Shown here: positions 1 through 9,078 of the stretch, in pieces
Numbering within the stretch: position 1 is the stretch's first letter
Layout of the letters: each line of letters begins with the position of its first letter
Origin: Fen-1258 sp947085815
GTDB taxonomy: Bacteria; Bacteroidota; Ignavibacteria; Ignavibacteriales; Melioribacteraceae
Assembly: GCA_947085815.1 (NCBI GenBank)
Contig: CAMTXU010000021.1
Location: 34,234 to 98,233, forward strand
DNA: 64,000 nucleotides
Reading direction: 5' to 3'
Notes under the pieces: generated by a model
The model's input: the letters and a program-made list of their open reading frames with translations, nothing else
What the model was told of the DNA's origin: nothing
Database searches by the model: none
Translations under genes and position numbers: made by a program

Positions 1-906
1 CAAACTTATTATAGAAGTGGAAAACTACAAGCGATATGGAATTACACAAACGGAAAGCTTAACGGGGTTTCTAAAATATTTTTTGAAAATGGCAAAGTTG
101 AGGTTGAACGTAATTATATCAATGATAAATTGGAGGGGATCAGTAGAGTCTATTCCGAATTCGGTACATTAGCACTTGAAGCGAAATATTCCAACGATCA
201 GCTGAACGGGACCTCTTATTTTTATTATCCCGATGGAAAGATAAAAGTTATTGACACTTACGAGAATGGGCAGATAATAAAACGTGAGCGATACGATTAC
301 GGCAGTAAAGTAAGCAAAGTCGAAGAAAATTTTGACGAATATTGGGAAGAAGGTACGTTAAAACGGAAGGTTCATTTTCGTGATGGAAGGCTGGATGGAA
401 TCGTAAAAGAATATTACCCAAGCGGATTTCTCAAATCGGAACTGAGTTACAGCAGCGGAATTCTTTCCGGGGAGTGTAAATTTTATAATGATGGAGGAAT
501 TATTGCTGAGATTGCGGTTTACGCTGGGGGAATGAAAAACGGATTATCCACTAAATTCAATAAGGAAGGAATTAAAATTACTGAAGAGAATTATCAGAAT
601 GATTTGCGGCATAATTCTGCAAAAACTTTTTACATCAGCGGAGAAATTGAATCCGAACAAATTTACAGCAACGATAAACTTAACGGAACTGTAAAAATTT
701 ATTTCAAGAATGGATCGCTAGCCGCTGAGGAAGATTATCTGATTGGTCTTAAAAACGGAACAGTAAAAAGATATTTCCAGAACGGAAAGCTCTCCGATTT
801 TCTGCTCTATAAAAATAATTTGCTTGACGGGAAATGCTATAATTACGATGAGAGTGGAAAAGTTATAAGCGAAGTTGAATATAAGGAGGGTGAAATGGTA
901 AAATAG
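1..906 (+). CDS. MORN/YwqK-like repeat protein, 5' end outside window
   Basis: The frame is open from base 1, so the true start lies upstream. The visible 301 codons are a run of about ten degenerate units of 22-23 residues with the pattern aromatic-x-N/D-G-x-L-x-G-x-x-K-x-Y-Y/F-x-x-G. This is the repeat of the YwqK family (often annotated as toxin-antitoxin system YwqK family antitoxin) and of bacterial MORN-like proteins. In-frame TTG at 130 is not a credible start, because the repeat pattern continues unbroken upstream of it. The repeats probably form an extended beta-hairpin stack for protein or surface interaction. No toxin partner is visible downstream: the next gene is convergent. The N-terminus is missing, so secretion cannot be judged. 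Confidence 0.85.
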   Translation, partial: QTYYRSGKLQAIWNYTNGKLNGVSKIFFENGKVEVERNYINDKLEGISRVYSEFGTLALEAKYSNDQLNGTSYFYYPDGKIKVIDTYENGQIIKRERYDYGSKVSKVEENFDEYWEEGTLKRKVHFRDGRLDGIVKEYYPSGFLKSELSYSSGILSGECKFYNDGGIIAEIAVYAGGMKNGLSTKFNKEGIKITEENYQNDLRHNSAKTFYISGEIESEQIYSNDKLNGTVKIYFKNGSLAAEEDYLIGLKNGTVKRYFQNGKLSDFLLYKNNLLDGKCYNYDESGKVISEVEYKEGEMVK

Positions 907-933
907 TTTTGAAGAGATGAACGGTTCCCTTTC

Positions 934-1983
934 TCAAACAACCTTTCGAAGTACAAACAAATCTAAAAATTCACTGCCGAACGCCAGCGAAGGTGTATAT
1001 GTTCCCGGTTTAAGGGAATTCATTAAAACTCTTTCGGCACATTCCGCGGCTCCTTTTGCGGTTAAGTTGTATCCTTCCATTACGTTATAGACTTCCTCAA
1101 TCATCTCCGCTTTCGAATTTTCCACTCTTCCCCAAACATATGCTTCAGTATTATTGCGCTCTTCGGTTGTCGGTCCGGTTAAATTATTCTTGATGTAATT
1201 TGATGCCATCTTTTTGATAGACGGCATTTTGAGTATCTTCAAAAAGAATACTATAGATGAACTAAGGCTTACAAAAATTTTCGGTAGAGCCAGGTATACT
1301 TCTGCATTCTTTATTCCCGTTGAATGGAATGATGAATAAACATCACCCCACGGAATAGAGATACCGCTAAAAGAGAAATTTTTTAGTTTTAGATTGATTT
1401 TGAATTCACCGATTTTAGAATCAATAATTTTTCCATTGCTTCTTACCTTCCCCGTTCCACCAAGAAATTCTAAAGTAGTTAACCATGTGCCGCGGGAGAT
1501 CTTACCACGCTTATTTATCAGTCCTAATTTTAGGTGCGTGGCATCTGGCATTTTTTCGCTCAATCTTTTTGCAAGACAGTCGGTTGGAATAATATCGAAC
1601 CCGACGCTGGGTAAAATTACAATTCCGCTTCCCTTTGCAAGCTTGGCTAATGAAAAAGCGAGATGCATAACCGGCATCTCACCGGTTATATCTAAGTAAT
1701 TTGTTTTTGTACGAAGGCACGCTTCCATTAATTCCTTAGCGGTATGCATAAAGGGACCCGCACAATTCAATAGTGTATGAACATCTGAGAGTGCTTCGTT
1801 CACTTTCTTTTCATCAGAGACATCAAAAGCTACCCGCTCACAATTATATTTCCGGGCTAGTTGCTTTAATACTAACTGATTTCTTCCGGCGAGGAGCGGT
1901 CTGATATTGCGTTTGATAAGCTCTTCAATTATTAGTTGAGCCGAGTAACCATTGGCACCGTATATCATTAATTTATTGTGCAT
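934..1983 (-). CDS. Saccharopine dehydrogenase-like NAD(P)-binding reductase
   Basis: 349 aa. The N-terminus carries a Rossmann glycine motif (YGANGYSAQ, residues 8-16), followed by AGRN near residue 32 and the NCAGPF loop near residue 73. These are typical of the saccharopine dehydrogenase NADP-binding domain in the broad family that includes trans-acting enoyl reductases and saccharopine-dehydrogenase-like oxidoreductases. The C-terminal half is the less conserved oligomerisation/substrate region. The gene is on the same strand as the rnf operon but 161 bp beyond rseC, so it may be transcribed separately. It converges on the MORN-like gene with a 27 bp gap. The substrate cannot be predicted; a role in lysine synthesis is not implied by the family name. 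Confidence 0.8.
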   Translation of the reverse strand: MHNKLMIYGANGYSAQLIIEELIKRNIRPLLAGRNQLVLKQLARKYNCERVAFDVSDEKKVNEALSDVHTLLNCAGPFMHTAKELMEACLRTKTNYLDITGEMPVMHLAFSLAKLAKGSGIVILPSVGFDIIPTDCLAKRLSEKMPDATHLKLGLINKRGKISRGTWLTTLEFLGGTGKVRSNGKIIDSKIGEFKINLKLKNFSFSGISIPWGDVYSSFHSTGIKNAEVYLALPKIFVSLSSSIVFFLKILKMPSIKKMASNYIKNNLTGPTTEERNNTEAYVWGRVENSKAEMIEEVYNVMEGYNLTAKGAAECAERVLMNSLKPGTYTPSLAFGSEFLDLFVLRKVV

Positions 1984-2144
1984 CTGATTCAGTCGTCTTT
2001 ATGTATAATACTTACTTTAATTTATCTTCACTCACGCTCATTTGCAACTTAATTCCTATTCTGATATGTCACAAATGAATTTATTTTCAAAAGCACACTG
2101 GCGGGAATTACGGAGTGGTACTTTTATTATTCAAAAATGAAGTT

Positions 2145-2579
2145 TTAATTGTCTCTATTAATCGATACGATTTTCGGTAGTTTTTGTTTGGCTGCGGATC
2201 TATTAAAAAAAGTTAGCGTATAATAAATTGCAACTAATCCTATTCCGAAGAAAAATGAATAAAGTTCCTTTGCAGTATAATCTGAAAAAATCGACATCCC
2301 GAAAATTATTCCGGCAAAAATGAGGATTATAGGTATGCCATATAAAAAGAAGGAAGCGTTTAGCAGAGCACTTCCTTCCACTTCAATTTTAACCTTATCG
2401 CCCGGTCTAACACCGAACGAATTTTCAACTGTAATAACGTTTTCTGTTTCAGATTTTGGTTTACAGATAATTTTAGCCGTACAATCTTCGCAGCTTTTAC
2501 TTTGAGTGATTGCGACATTAGCTGTTCCTTTCTCAACAGAAACAACAATTCCTTCTTCTACTAGAACTTCATCAGCCAT
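2145..2579 (-). CDS. rseC: RseC/SoxR-reducing system family protein
   Basis: 144 aa integral membrane protein. An N-terminal soluble part has a cysteine cluster (CEDC then C, about residues 30-41), followed by two closely spaced transmembrane helices (about 77-95 and 106-125) and a basic tail. This is the RseC architecture; in proteobacteria RseC works with the Rsx/Rnf complex to keep SoxR reduced. Its ATG overlaps the rnfB stop by one base (TAATG), so it is translationally coupled and ends the rnf operon. No SoxR is visible in the window, so the role here is more likely assembly or function of the Rnf complex itself (inference). Confidence 0.85.
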   Translation of the reverse strand: MADEVLVEEGIVVSVEKGTANVAITQSKSCEDCTAKIICKPKSETENVITVENSFGVRPGDKVKIEVEGSALLNASFFLYGIPIILIFAGIIFGMSIFSDYTAKELYSFFFGIGLVAIYYTLTFFNRSAAKQKLPKIVSINRDN

Positions 2580-3397
2580 TAATTAACCATAATATTTTTA
2601 TTTGGTTTTTTGGTAATTGCACCTCTAAGGCATTTATCAAAAGGAATTTTTGATTCATCAAACATTTCGTGTACAACTTTACCTACGTTTCCAAACATCA
2701 CAACAACACCATCAGATTTGCGTGCGCAGATTCCGCAACCGAGACATGAAACAGAGCATACTTCTTTAGAACGTTTTGGATCATCTTGATTTTTGCAGAA
2801 CACATGAACAGATTTATCGATAGAGTGCATTTCCAATATATCTCTTGGACAAGCTTTAGTACAAATGCCGCATCCAGTGCATAGCTCTTCAATAACTTCT
2901 GGTAAACCATTTTCATTCATTATCATCGCACCGAATGGACAAGCTGCCGAACAATCACCACCGCCGAGGCAACCATAGAAGCAAAGCTTAGGTCCACCGG
3001 AAACGATGGACATGGCTTTGCAACTGGTTGGTCCATAATAATCCGCCATTTTTTTAACAGATTCTGCCTTACCGCCGCGGCATAATAATACCGGTATTTG
3101 TTTTACTGAATCGCTAACTTCCACTCCGAGAATTTCGGCAATTTTCTTAGCTGTTTCACCGCCGCCAACTGGACAACCATTCGGCAAAGCTCTTCCATCA
3201 ACCACATTGACGGCGAAATCATAACAACCGGCTCTACCGCAGCCGCCACAATTCGCGCTTGGAAGTATTTCATTTATCTGACCGATAAGAGAATTCTCTT
3301 CCACTCTTAATTTCCTATCTGCAAAGGCTAATCCGCCGGCAAAAATTAATCCAAGACCGCCCATTGTTGCTATTGCCAGAATTATTCCGAGTTCCAT
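2579..3397 (-). CDS. rnfB: Rnf complex subunit B, iron-sulfur protein
   Basis: 272 aa. An N-terminal membrane anchor (about residues 3-24) is followed by the 4Fe-4S domain typical of RnfB (CGGCGRAGC, about 50-58). After it come several CxxC-type ferredoxin clusters: CSAACP, CTGCGICTKACP and the terminal CSVSCLGCGIC. RnfB is the entry point for electrons from reduced ferredoxin. A GAGGT Shine-Dalgarno sits just upstream of the ATG. The position after apbE, rather than before rnfC, differs from the order common in clostridia and proteobacteria. Confidence 0.95.
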   Translation of the reverse strand: MELGIILAIATMGGLGLIFAGGLAFADRKLRVEENSLIGQINEILPSANCGGCGRAGCYDFAVNVVDGRALPNGCPVGGGETAKKIAEILGVEVSDSVKQIPVLLCRGGKAESVKKMADYYGPTSCKAMSIVSGGPKLCFYGCLGGGDCSAACPFGAMIMNENGLPEVIEELCTGCGICTKACPRDILEMHSIDKSVHVFCKNQDDPKRSKEVCSVSCLGCGICARKSDGVVVMFGNVGKVVHEMFDESKIPFDKCLRGAITKKPNKNIMVN

Positions 3398-3399
3398 TT

Positions 3400-4377
3400 C
3401 TACCTCATTAAAAATTTCTTAAAGCCAGATGACTGATACATTGCCCCGGTAGTATCTACTATAACGGCTTCGACATCATTTAGTTTTTCTATTAGCGCCA
3501 AACCTTTTTTAGGACCGAGAACAAATATTCCGGTTGAGAGGGCATCAGCAGTTAAAGCATCTTTAGCAATAATAGAAACCGCTTCGCACTCATTAGCCGG
3601 ATAACCAGTAACCGGATTGAATATGTGTGTAAATCTCTTTCCATTTTTCTTAAAGTATTGCTGATAATCACCCGACGTTGCCACGCCATTGCCGTCGATT
3701 GCAATAGATCCCATCAATTCAGTTTCTTTGCGCGGATGTTGAATACCTATTTTCCAGTTAGCGCCTTTCGCGAAAATCTCTCCGCCGACATTTATCAAAT
3801 AATTTTTGATTCCTTTCTTCTCAAGAATTTGAGAACACAAATCCGCCGCATATCCCGGAACGCATGCATTAAAACTAATTCTGATGTTTCTTGGTTTAAT
3901 TAGAATATTTGGCTCTTTCAGTTTTATCTTCTTCCAGCCTACGTTTTCGAGTGCTTTAACAACCTCATCCGGCGATGGAATTTTTGGAGAATCTTTTTCA
4001 AAACCGATCAGATCAATCAGTTTGCCTATCGCAACATCAAAGGCACCATCTGTCTGCCGCCATATCTCATCACATTTTTTCAGCATCAAAAACGTTTCAG
4101 GATTAACTTCAATTTCTTCCGTTTCACTATTATTGATGCGCCACATGTTATTGTCTCTCATGAAGGTAGAGAATAGTGTATCAATTCTGTATGCTTCGGC
4201 AAATACATCATTGATAGCGTTGTTCGCCGTTACCTCATCTATTCCACTCACTTGGACTTCAATAGTTGAGCCCATCACAAGAGAAGTTCGCTTTATGGTT
4301 TGTTCCTTTTTGTTATTGCAAGATGCTAACAGGAGAAGAAAAAGTAAGATGCAATATTTTTTATTAAGTAATCTCAT
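3400..4377 (-). CDS. apbE: FAD:protein FMN transferase ApbE
   Basis: 325 aa from the ATG at 4377. This start gives a clean lipoprotein signal (hydrophobic stretch, then LLASC). An upstream GTG at 4428 would extend the protein through a REP-like palindrome and bury the signal peptide, so it is rejected. ApbE uses FAD to attach FMN covalently to a Thr/Ser in flavinylation motifs of membrane redox proteins. The family core is visible: a VMGST(I) motif after the signal, the AFDVAIG segment, NVGGEIF, and the C-terminal AVSIIA/DALSTGIFVLG segment. Its location inside the rnf operon, and the flavinylation motifs in RnfG and RnfD, indicate that these are its targets. Confidence 0.93.
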   Translation of the reverse strand: MRLLNKKYCILLFLLLLASCNNKKEQTIKRTSLVMGSTIEVQVSGIDEVTANNAINDVFAEAYRIDTLFSTFMRDNNMWRINNSETEEIEVNPETFLMLKKCDEIWRQTDGAFDVAIGKLIDLIGFEKDSPKIPSPDEVVKALENVGWKKIKLKEPNILIKPRNIRISFNACVPGYAADLCSQILEKKGIKNYLINVGGEIFAKGANWKIGIQHPRKETELMGSIAIDGNGVATSGDYQQYFKKNGKRFTHIFNPVTGYPANECEAVSIIAKDALTADALSTGIFVLGPKKGLALIEKLNDVEAVIVDTTGAMYQSSGFKKFLMR

Positions 4378-4396
4378 TTGGATAATAATATTGATT

Positions 4397-4437
4397 GAGA
4401 TTCTTCGTCGTCCGCTCATGGCGGACACTCAGAATTA
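4397..4437. repeat. REP-like palindrome between rnfA and apbE
   Basis: A 6 bp perfect stem GTCCGC/GCGGAC (4410-4415 and 4421-4426) with a 5 nt loop TCATG. Outer, partly complementary flanks ATTCT...AGAAT surround it. Its form (GATTCTTCG...TCAGAAT) resembles short dispersed palindromes often seen between genes in Bacteroidota. It sits inside the rnf operon exactly between rnfA and apbE and could make a transcript hairpin. Only one copy was seen in this window. Confidence 0.55.
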
Positions 4438-4441
4438 AAAA

Positions 4442-5014
4442 TTAAATCATCCCGGCAAAGCCCATAAATGCTAATGCAAGAAGACCCGCAGTAATTAATG
4501 TAATTGCCGCACCGCGGAAAGGTTTTGGTACATCTGTCAATTCAAGTTCTTCCCGGATTCCAGCCATGATAAATAGTGCCAATGTAAATCCAACTCCCGC
4601 ACCCAATCCAAAAACCAAACTTTGCATAAAATTATATTCCCTCATCGCCAGAAGAAGTGCTAAGCCTAGGATTGCGCAGTTGGTTGTAATCAATGGTAAA
4701 AAAATACCGAGCGCACGGTAAAGCGGCTGGCTTACTTTCTTGATTACCATCTCAACAAATTGCACAAGAGAAGCGATAACTAAAATGAAAGTGGGTATCT
4801 GCAAAAATTGTAACTGATATGGAATTAATAGATAACTCCAAAGCAGCCAGCAAACAATAGCTGTCATTACCAGCACAAAAGTAGTTGCCATCCCCATAGG
4901 AAGGGCGGAGGAAGTTTTGTTCGAAACGCCGATGAACGGACAAATGCCAAGGAAGTATGAAAGAACAAAATTATTAACTATTGAGGCAGAGATAAATATT
5001 ATAAGTAAATCCAT
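4442..5014 (-). CDS. rnfA: Rnf complex subunit A
   Basis: 190 aa with six predicted transmembrane helices. The N-terminus (FISASIVNNFVLSYFLGICPF) and the TTNCAILG segment (about residues 109-116) are hallmarks of RnfA/NqrE. The conserved cysteines in the two pseudo-symmetric half helices (GICPF and TNCAIL) would hold the intramembrane 2Fe-2S cluster shared with RnfE. A GGAGG ribosome site lies within the end of rnfE, 1 bp spacing between genes. RnfA forms part of the ion channel and electron path across the membrane. Confidence 0.95.
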   Translation of the reverse strand: MDLLIIFISASIVNNFVLSYFLGICPFIGVSNKTSSALPMGMATTFVLVMTAIVCWLLWSYLLIPYQLQFLQIPTFILVIASLVQFVEMVIKKVSQPLYRALGIFLPLITTNCAILGLALLLAMREYNFMQSLVFGLGAGVGFTLALFIMAGIREELELTDVPKPFRGAAITLITAGLLALAFMGFAGMI

Positions 5015-5015
5015 C

Positions 5016-5687
5016 TTAAGCCTCCTGCTCTTTTAATGAGAGTGGGTTTTCTCTATACTTTTTAATATCCGCTTCATGTTGCATTTTTTTCTTTCTGTCT
5101 TGGAACGCGTTTGAAAAGCCCATGAGTAAACCGAATGTAAGAAAAGCGCCGGCAGGAAGAACCATAACAGTCCATGGTTCAAATGCGGAGGGCATTACCT
5201 GTATTCCTAAAAATGTGCCCGAGCCGAGTATCTCTCTAATTCCGCTCATGACAATCAAAGCAATCAGAAATCCGGTACCGTTTCCCAATGCATCTAGAAT
5301 TGATCTAAGCGGTGTATTCTTTGATGCAAAGGCTTCTGCCCTGCCAAGAATTATGCAGTTTACAACTATCAACGGAATGAAAGGTCCAAGAGATTTTGAG
5401 AGTGCGGGAAACTGCGCTTTCATTACCAGGTCTGTAATAGTTACGAACGATGCGATTATAACTATGTAAGCGGCTATTCTTACTTGATTTGGAATCAGTT
5501 TTCTTATTATCGATATAAATAAACTTGAAAATACAAGTACAAATGTTGTTGCAAGAGCCATTGCTATACCATTAATAACCGTAACGGTAACAGCTAATGT
5601 TGGACACATACCAAGTACTTGTTTGAAGATAGGATTGTTTTCCCAAAGACCTTTCGTGTATTCGTAAGAGAAAGTACCTTTTTTCAT
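5016..5687 (-). CDS. rnfE: Rnf complex subunit E
   Basis: 223 aa integral membrane protein homologous to RnfA/NqrD. The motif NPIFKQVLGMCPTLAVT near the N-terminus and VVNCIILGRAEAFA in the middle are family signatures and carry the two conserved cysteines expected to ligate the membrane 2Fe-2S cluster with RnfA. A lysine/glutamate-rich cytoplasmic tail ends the protein. The ATG overlaps the rnfG stop (ATGA), which supports tight coupling in the rnf operon. Confidence 0.95.
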   Translation of the reverse strand: MKKGTFSYEYTKGLWENNPIFKQVLGMCPTLAVTVTVINGIAMALATTFVLVFSSLFISIIRKLIPNQVRIAAYIVIIASFVTITDLVMKAQFPALSKSLGPFIPLIVVNCIILGRAEAFASKNTPLRSILDALGNGTGFLIALIVMSGIREILGSGTFLGIQVMPSAFEPWTVMVLPAGAFLTFGLLMGFSNAFQDRKKKMQHEADIKKYRENPLSLKEQEA

Positions 5688-6247
5688 AATGACTCCTTCT
5701 CCTTTAAGGCTCGGGCTTTTTTCAGCGCATTGTTAATAATTGCAACGATAGCTTTTGATGATATTGTCGCACCTGTAATAGTTTCTATTTCATTTGGCTT
5801 GCTTGCAGCTTTTCCTTTTATCCATTCAACTTTTGGTACTGCTTCTAATTCTATAAATTGTTTTTTAAAAGGATCCTCAAGAATTTTTGTACCTAGACCA
5901 GGCGTTTCACTCTGCTCAAGAATTTCGTACATATTTATTTTTTTCATATCAGGTGAAAGTCCCAGCATTAATCTAATCTTTCCTTGAAAACCGTTTCCCT
6001 CATAAACCAAAGAGTATCCGATATTATTGTTAGCTTCATCCTTCACTTTATAAATATCAAATCCGGCATTAGGAATTTTCTCGTAACTCTTACCCTCCGG
6101 ATTGACGAGAAATATCGCCTTTTCTGTTTCTGCTTTTTTGTTTGCCTCGATAAGCGGATGTGCCCAATTATTAACAAAAGAGAGAGAGCCGCCTGCAATG
6201 ATGCCAATAACCGTAAGTGTTGCAATTATGTGAATTACTGCTTTCAT
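5684..6247 (-). CDS. rnfG: Rnf complex subunit G, covalent FMN protein
   Basis: 187 aa from the ATG at 6247. This start is preceded by a strong GGAGGTG ribosome site and overlaps the rnfD stop as ATGA; upstream in-frame extension to 6400 lies inside rnfD and is rejected. There is one N-terminal membrane helix (about residues 4-24), then a periplasmic FMN-binding domain. The flavinylation motif ETITGATIS (about 155-163) places the FMN on Thr161 by analogy with RnfG/NqrC. The likely enzyme for this attachment is the ApbE encoded in the same operon. Confidence 0.94.
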   Translation of the reverse strand: MKAVIHIIATLTVIGIIAGGSLSFVNNWAHPLIEANKKAETEKAIFLVNPEGKSYEKIPNAGFDIYKVKDEANNNIGYSLVYEGNGFQGKIRLMLGLSPDMKKINMYEILEQSETPGLGTKILEDPFKKQFIELEAVPKVEWIKGKAASKPNEIETITGATISSKAIVAIINNALKKARALKEKESL

Positions 6248-7209
6248 TTTGCACCTCCGAAAATTGTTGGGCGTGTGGAACGGTTTATTGTTGGAACCAA
6301 TGCGTTCATAATCAGAATTGCGTACATCACTCCCTCCGGCAATCCGCCAAACAGCCGGATCATTACAACGATCAGTGAAATACAAATTCCGTATATCCAC
6401 ATTCCTTTCGATGTAATCGGAGATGTAACCCAGTCGGTTGCCATAAAAAACGCACCGAATAAAAATCCGCCCGCAAATATTTGGAAAAACGGACTTGGAT
6501 ATTTAACCGGATCGATCAACCAAAATAATCCACCGAAGATCACCATTCCTAAAACAGCCGCAAGCGGAACCCGGTAATTAACAACACCGACCGCAATTAA
6601 AAATATACCGCCGATTAAAATCGCGAGAGCGGATGTCTCCCCGATTGATCCAGCGACATTTCCAAACATCATCGGCTGGAGCTGAGTAGCAACTTTATCA
6701 TATTTGAAAGCGGCAAGAGGAGTTGCCGATGTAACGGTATCAACCGCGAAGTTTGGTTTTGACCATGTTGTGATTGCAACAGGAAAAGCAGCTTGCAGAA
6801 ACGCACGCCCGGCTAATGCCGGATTAAAAATATTATAACCCAATCCACCAAAAACTTCTTTACCGATTGCTATTGCAAAGACAGCACCTATTGCTGTTGA
6901 TGAGAGAGAAAAATTAGGCGGTAATATCAAACCTAAGAGTAAGCCGGTTATAACCGCGCTGCCGTCTTCAATTATTATCTTTCTGTTTCTAATTCTCTTT
7001 ATTACGAGTTCCGTTACAAGACAAAAACCTACACTAACTAATAGAATCACTAATTGATAAGCACCAAAAAAAAGAAGTGCCGATATTACCGCCGGTAGTA
7101 GAGCTAAAACCACGAGCCACATTGCTTGTTTTGTTGACCACCTTGAATGGACATGCGGCGAAGTGGAAAGCTCTAATTTATAAGTCGGATTTGCAGTGGT
7201 TGTTTCCAT
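6244..7209 (-). CDS. rnfD: Rnf complex subunit D, covalent FMN membrane protein
   Basis: 321 aa, about nine to ten transmembrane helices. Typical RnfD/NqrB segments are present: SPHVHSRWST near residue 17, YNIFNPALAGRAFL (about 125-138), and the flavinylation motif VTSATPLA (about 159-166), with Thr163 the expected FMN ester site. In Rnf and Nqr this subunit is central to sodium or proton movement. It lies between rnfC (50 bp gap) and rnfG (4 bp overlap). Confidence 0.95.
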   Translation of the reverse strand: METTTANPTYKLELSTSPHVHSRWSTKQAMWLVVLALLPAVISALLFFGAYQLVILLVSVGFCLVTELVIKRIRNRKIIIEDGSAVITGLLLGLILPPNFSLSSTAIGAVFAIAIGKEVFGGLGYNIFNPALAGRAFLQAAFPVAITTWSKPNFAVDTVTSATPLAAFKYDKVATQLQPMMFGNVAGSIGETSALAILIGGIFLIAVGVVNYRVPLAAVLGMVIFGGLFWLIDPVKYPSPFFQIFAGGFLFGAFFMATDWVTSPITSKGMWIYGICISLIVVMIRLFGGLPEGVMYAILIMNALVPTINRSTRPTIFGGAK

Positions 7210-7259
7210 ATCACTTTTAATTTGTTCAGGAAATACTTATTTATTATTCTATAAATTAA

Positions 7260-8606
7260 TCACGCGTTAACTGCTATGTTTCTTTCTTTTTGTATAGCCA
7301 AAACTCTTTGCTTACCTAATCGAATCCATTGGACAAGAGGAATATTCGCGGGACATGTATAAGTACAAGTACCGCATTCCATACAAACTGTGATCGCAAG
7401 TTGCTCGGCATCCTCAAATCTTTCCAATTGTGAAACGCGCGCAAGTTTTGTCGGCAATAAATTTAGCGGACAAACATCAACGCACATACCGCATCGCAAA
7501 CATGGAGTCTCATCATGATCACTTACTTCTTCTTCAGTCAATACAAGAATGCCGGAAGTCGCCTTCATTATTGGGGCGGAGAAATCATATTGCGCAACTC
7601 CCATCATTGGTCCGCCCGCAATAACTTTAACCGCATTCTCTTTAACCCCGCCGCAAAAATCAAGAACCTCGCTCAGCGGAGTGCCTATTGGAACAATTAA
7701 ATTTTTCGGCTGATTAATTCCCCCTCCCGAAACTGTTAATGCGGCACTGATCTGCGGCTCCCCTTTTACAACAGCGTCATAAATTGAAATGGCGGTTCTA
7801 ATATTTTGAATTGACACGCCTGCATCGAATGGAAGTTTACCCGGAGGAACTTCTTTTCCGGTTACTGCTTTGATCAACATTTTTTCCGCGCCTTGGGGAT
7901 ATTTTGTTTTAAGAGTCTCGACACTAATACTAGTGTATTTCTTTGCCGCCTTTTTAAGTTTTGCGACAGCTTCCGGTTTATTGTCCTCAATTCCAACAAC
8001 ACCTTTTGTTACACCAAGCGCTTTCATTATCAACATCAAACCGGAAAGAACATCATCGGTTCTCTCTATCATTAAACGGTAATCTCGAGTAAGATAGGGT
8101 TCACACTCACATCCGTTTAGAATTACCACATCCAAATGTTTTCCTTCCGGAAGGGTAAGTTTAACGTATGTTGGAAATGCGGCACCGCCTTGACCAACCA
8201 CGCCAGCATCTTTAGTCCTTTCTCTAATTTCTTCGGGGGTAACTTCATCCGGATTTAGAGAGGGAAAAGTTACAAGTTCATTAATACCATTCGTTTGAAT
8301 AACTATGGCGTCTTTCGGAAATCCATTCACATTTGAGTCAACTGCAATCTTTATTACTTTTCCGGAAACCGGACTGTGAATAGGCGCAGAGATAAATCCA
8401 TGGCGCTCGGCAATAATCTCTCCGGCTTTTACTTCACTCCCCTTTTTTACTAAGGGAATTGCGGGCTTGCCCAGATGTTGGGTTAACGGAACAATAATCT
8501 GTTTGGGGATTGGCATAACCTCGAATGGAAGATTTTCAGTAATTGTTTTTTGCTCGGCAGGATGAACTCCGCCTTTAAATGTTTTTTTTCTGAAATTAAG
8601 AGTCAT
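7260..8606 (-). CDS. rnfC: Rnf complex subunit C, NADH/ferredoxin-type subunit
   Basis: 448 aa from the ATG at 8606 (a TTG at 8615 is in frame but unneeded). First gene of the operon. The N-terminal RnfC barrel-sandwich region contains HPAEQK and the SPVSGKV segment. A glycine-rich FMN/NADH-binding segment GVVGQGGAAFPTYVKL follows (about 135-150). Two 4Fe-4S motifs are visible: CLRCGMCVDVCP (about 369-380) and CMECGTCTYTCP (about 408-419). RnfC is the peripheral subunit that exchanges electrons with NAD+/NADH. The upstream 472 bp shared with the divergent glycan cluster must hold its promoter. Confidence 0.95.
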   Translation of the reverse strand: MTLNFRKKTFKGGVHPAEQKTITENLPFEVMPIPKQIIVPLTQHLGKPAIPLVKKGSEVKAGEIIAERHGFISAPIHSPVSGKVIKIAVDSNVNGFPKDAIVIQTNGINELVTFPSLNPDEVTPEEIRERTKDAGVVGQGGAAFPTYVKLTLPEGKHLDVVILNGCECEPYLTRDYRLMIERTDDVLSGLMLIMKALGVTKGVVGIEDNKPEAVAKLKKAAKKYTSISVETLKTKYPQGAEKMLIKAVTGKEVPPGKLPFDAGVSIQNIRTAISIYDAVVKGEPQISAALTVSGGGINQPKNLIVPIGTPLSEVLDFCGGVKENAVKVIAGGPMMGVAQYDFSAPIMKATSGILVLTEEEVSDHDETPCLRCGMCVDVCPLNLLPTKLARVSQLERFEDAEQLAITVCMECGTCTYTCPANIPLVQWIRLGKQRVLAIQKERNIAVNA

Positions 8607-9078
8607 GTCGTTCAAGAGATTATTTTGAATTTAGACATAACTTTTTACACATTTTATGCCAAGAGAGAGCTCTTATAAATGTAGTTGACCGGGAGTTATT
8701 TCAAGAAATTTGGGATTAAAACGAATTTTATTTTGAATTGATTATTACTGCGTTGAGAACTTATCACTAATGAAAAAAAAAGTAGGATTTGTGAGAAATC
8801 AAAGATAATGTGTAGGTAAATCTTTTTAGCAAAAAAACATTAAACACAGCTCAAGCACCAGCTATGGAGGGGTTATTTCATCTTTACCGCTCTTCAAAAT
8901 ATCCAACTTTATTGTGTTAAGAAATAATTAAATTAGCAGAGTGGGATAAGATTATTAATTGAACTAGTCGCTCGTTTATATTTAACAATTTATTGATCTT
9001 CGCATAACAATTAAATAACAGTAAGCATTTATCTTTAGATCGAATTTACGTGATATTTCAAAACAATTGCTAAATAAA
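8607..9078. other. Divergent intergenic region between rnfC and glycan cluster
   Basis: 472 bp of AT-rich DNA with no convincing reading frame, RNA gene or strong inverted repeat. It separates two divergent units and must carry promoters for both. No clear consensus promoter was identified by eye. Confidence 0.6.

Noticed and set aside
1..906. Toxin-antitoxin pair suggested by the usual YwqK annotation
   Set aside because: No toxin gene next to it; the family name is an annotation habit and not evidence of function.
3884..4438. 184 aa open frame on the plus strand opposite apbE
   Set aside because: Antisense to a well-supported apbE and a composition shadow of it; no ribosome site or family motif.
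6248..6400. N-terminal extension of rnfG
   Set aside because: Would lie within rnfD and precede the membrane anchor with unrelated residues; the ATG at 6247 has a strong ribosome site.
5984..6577. 197 aa open frame opposite rnfG/rnfD
   Set aside because: Lies over two overlapping, clearly identified rnf genes; no domain seen.
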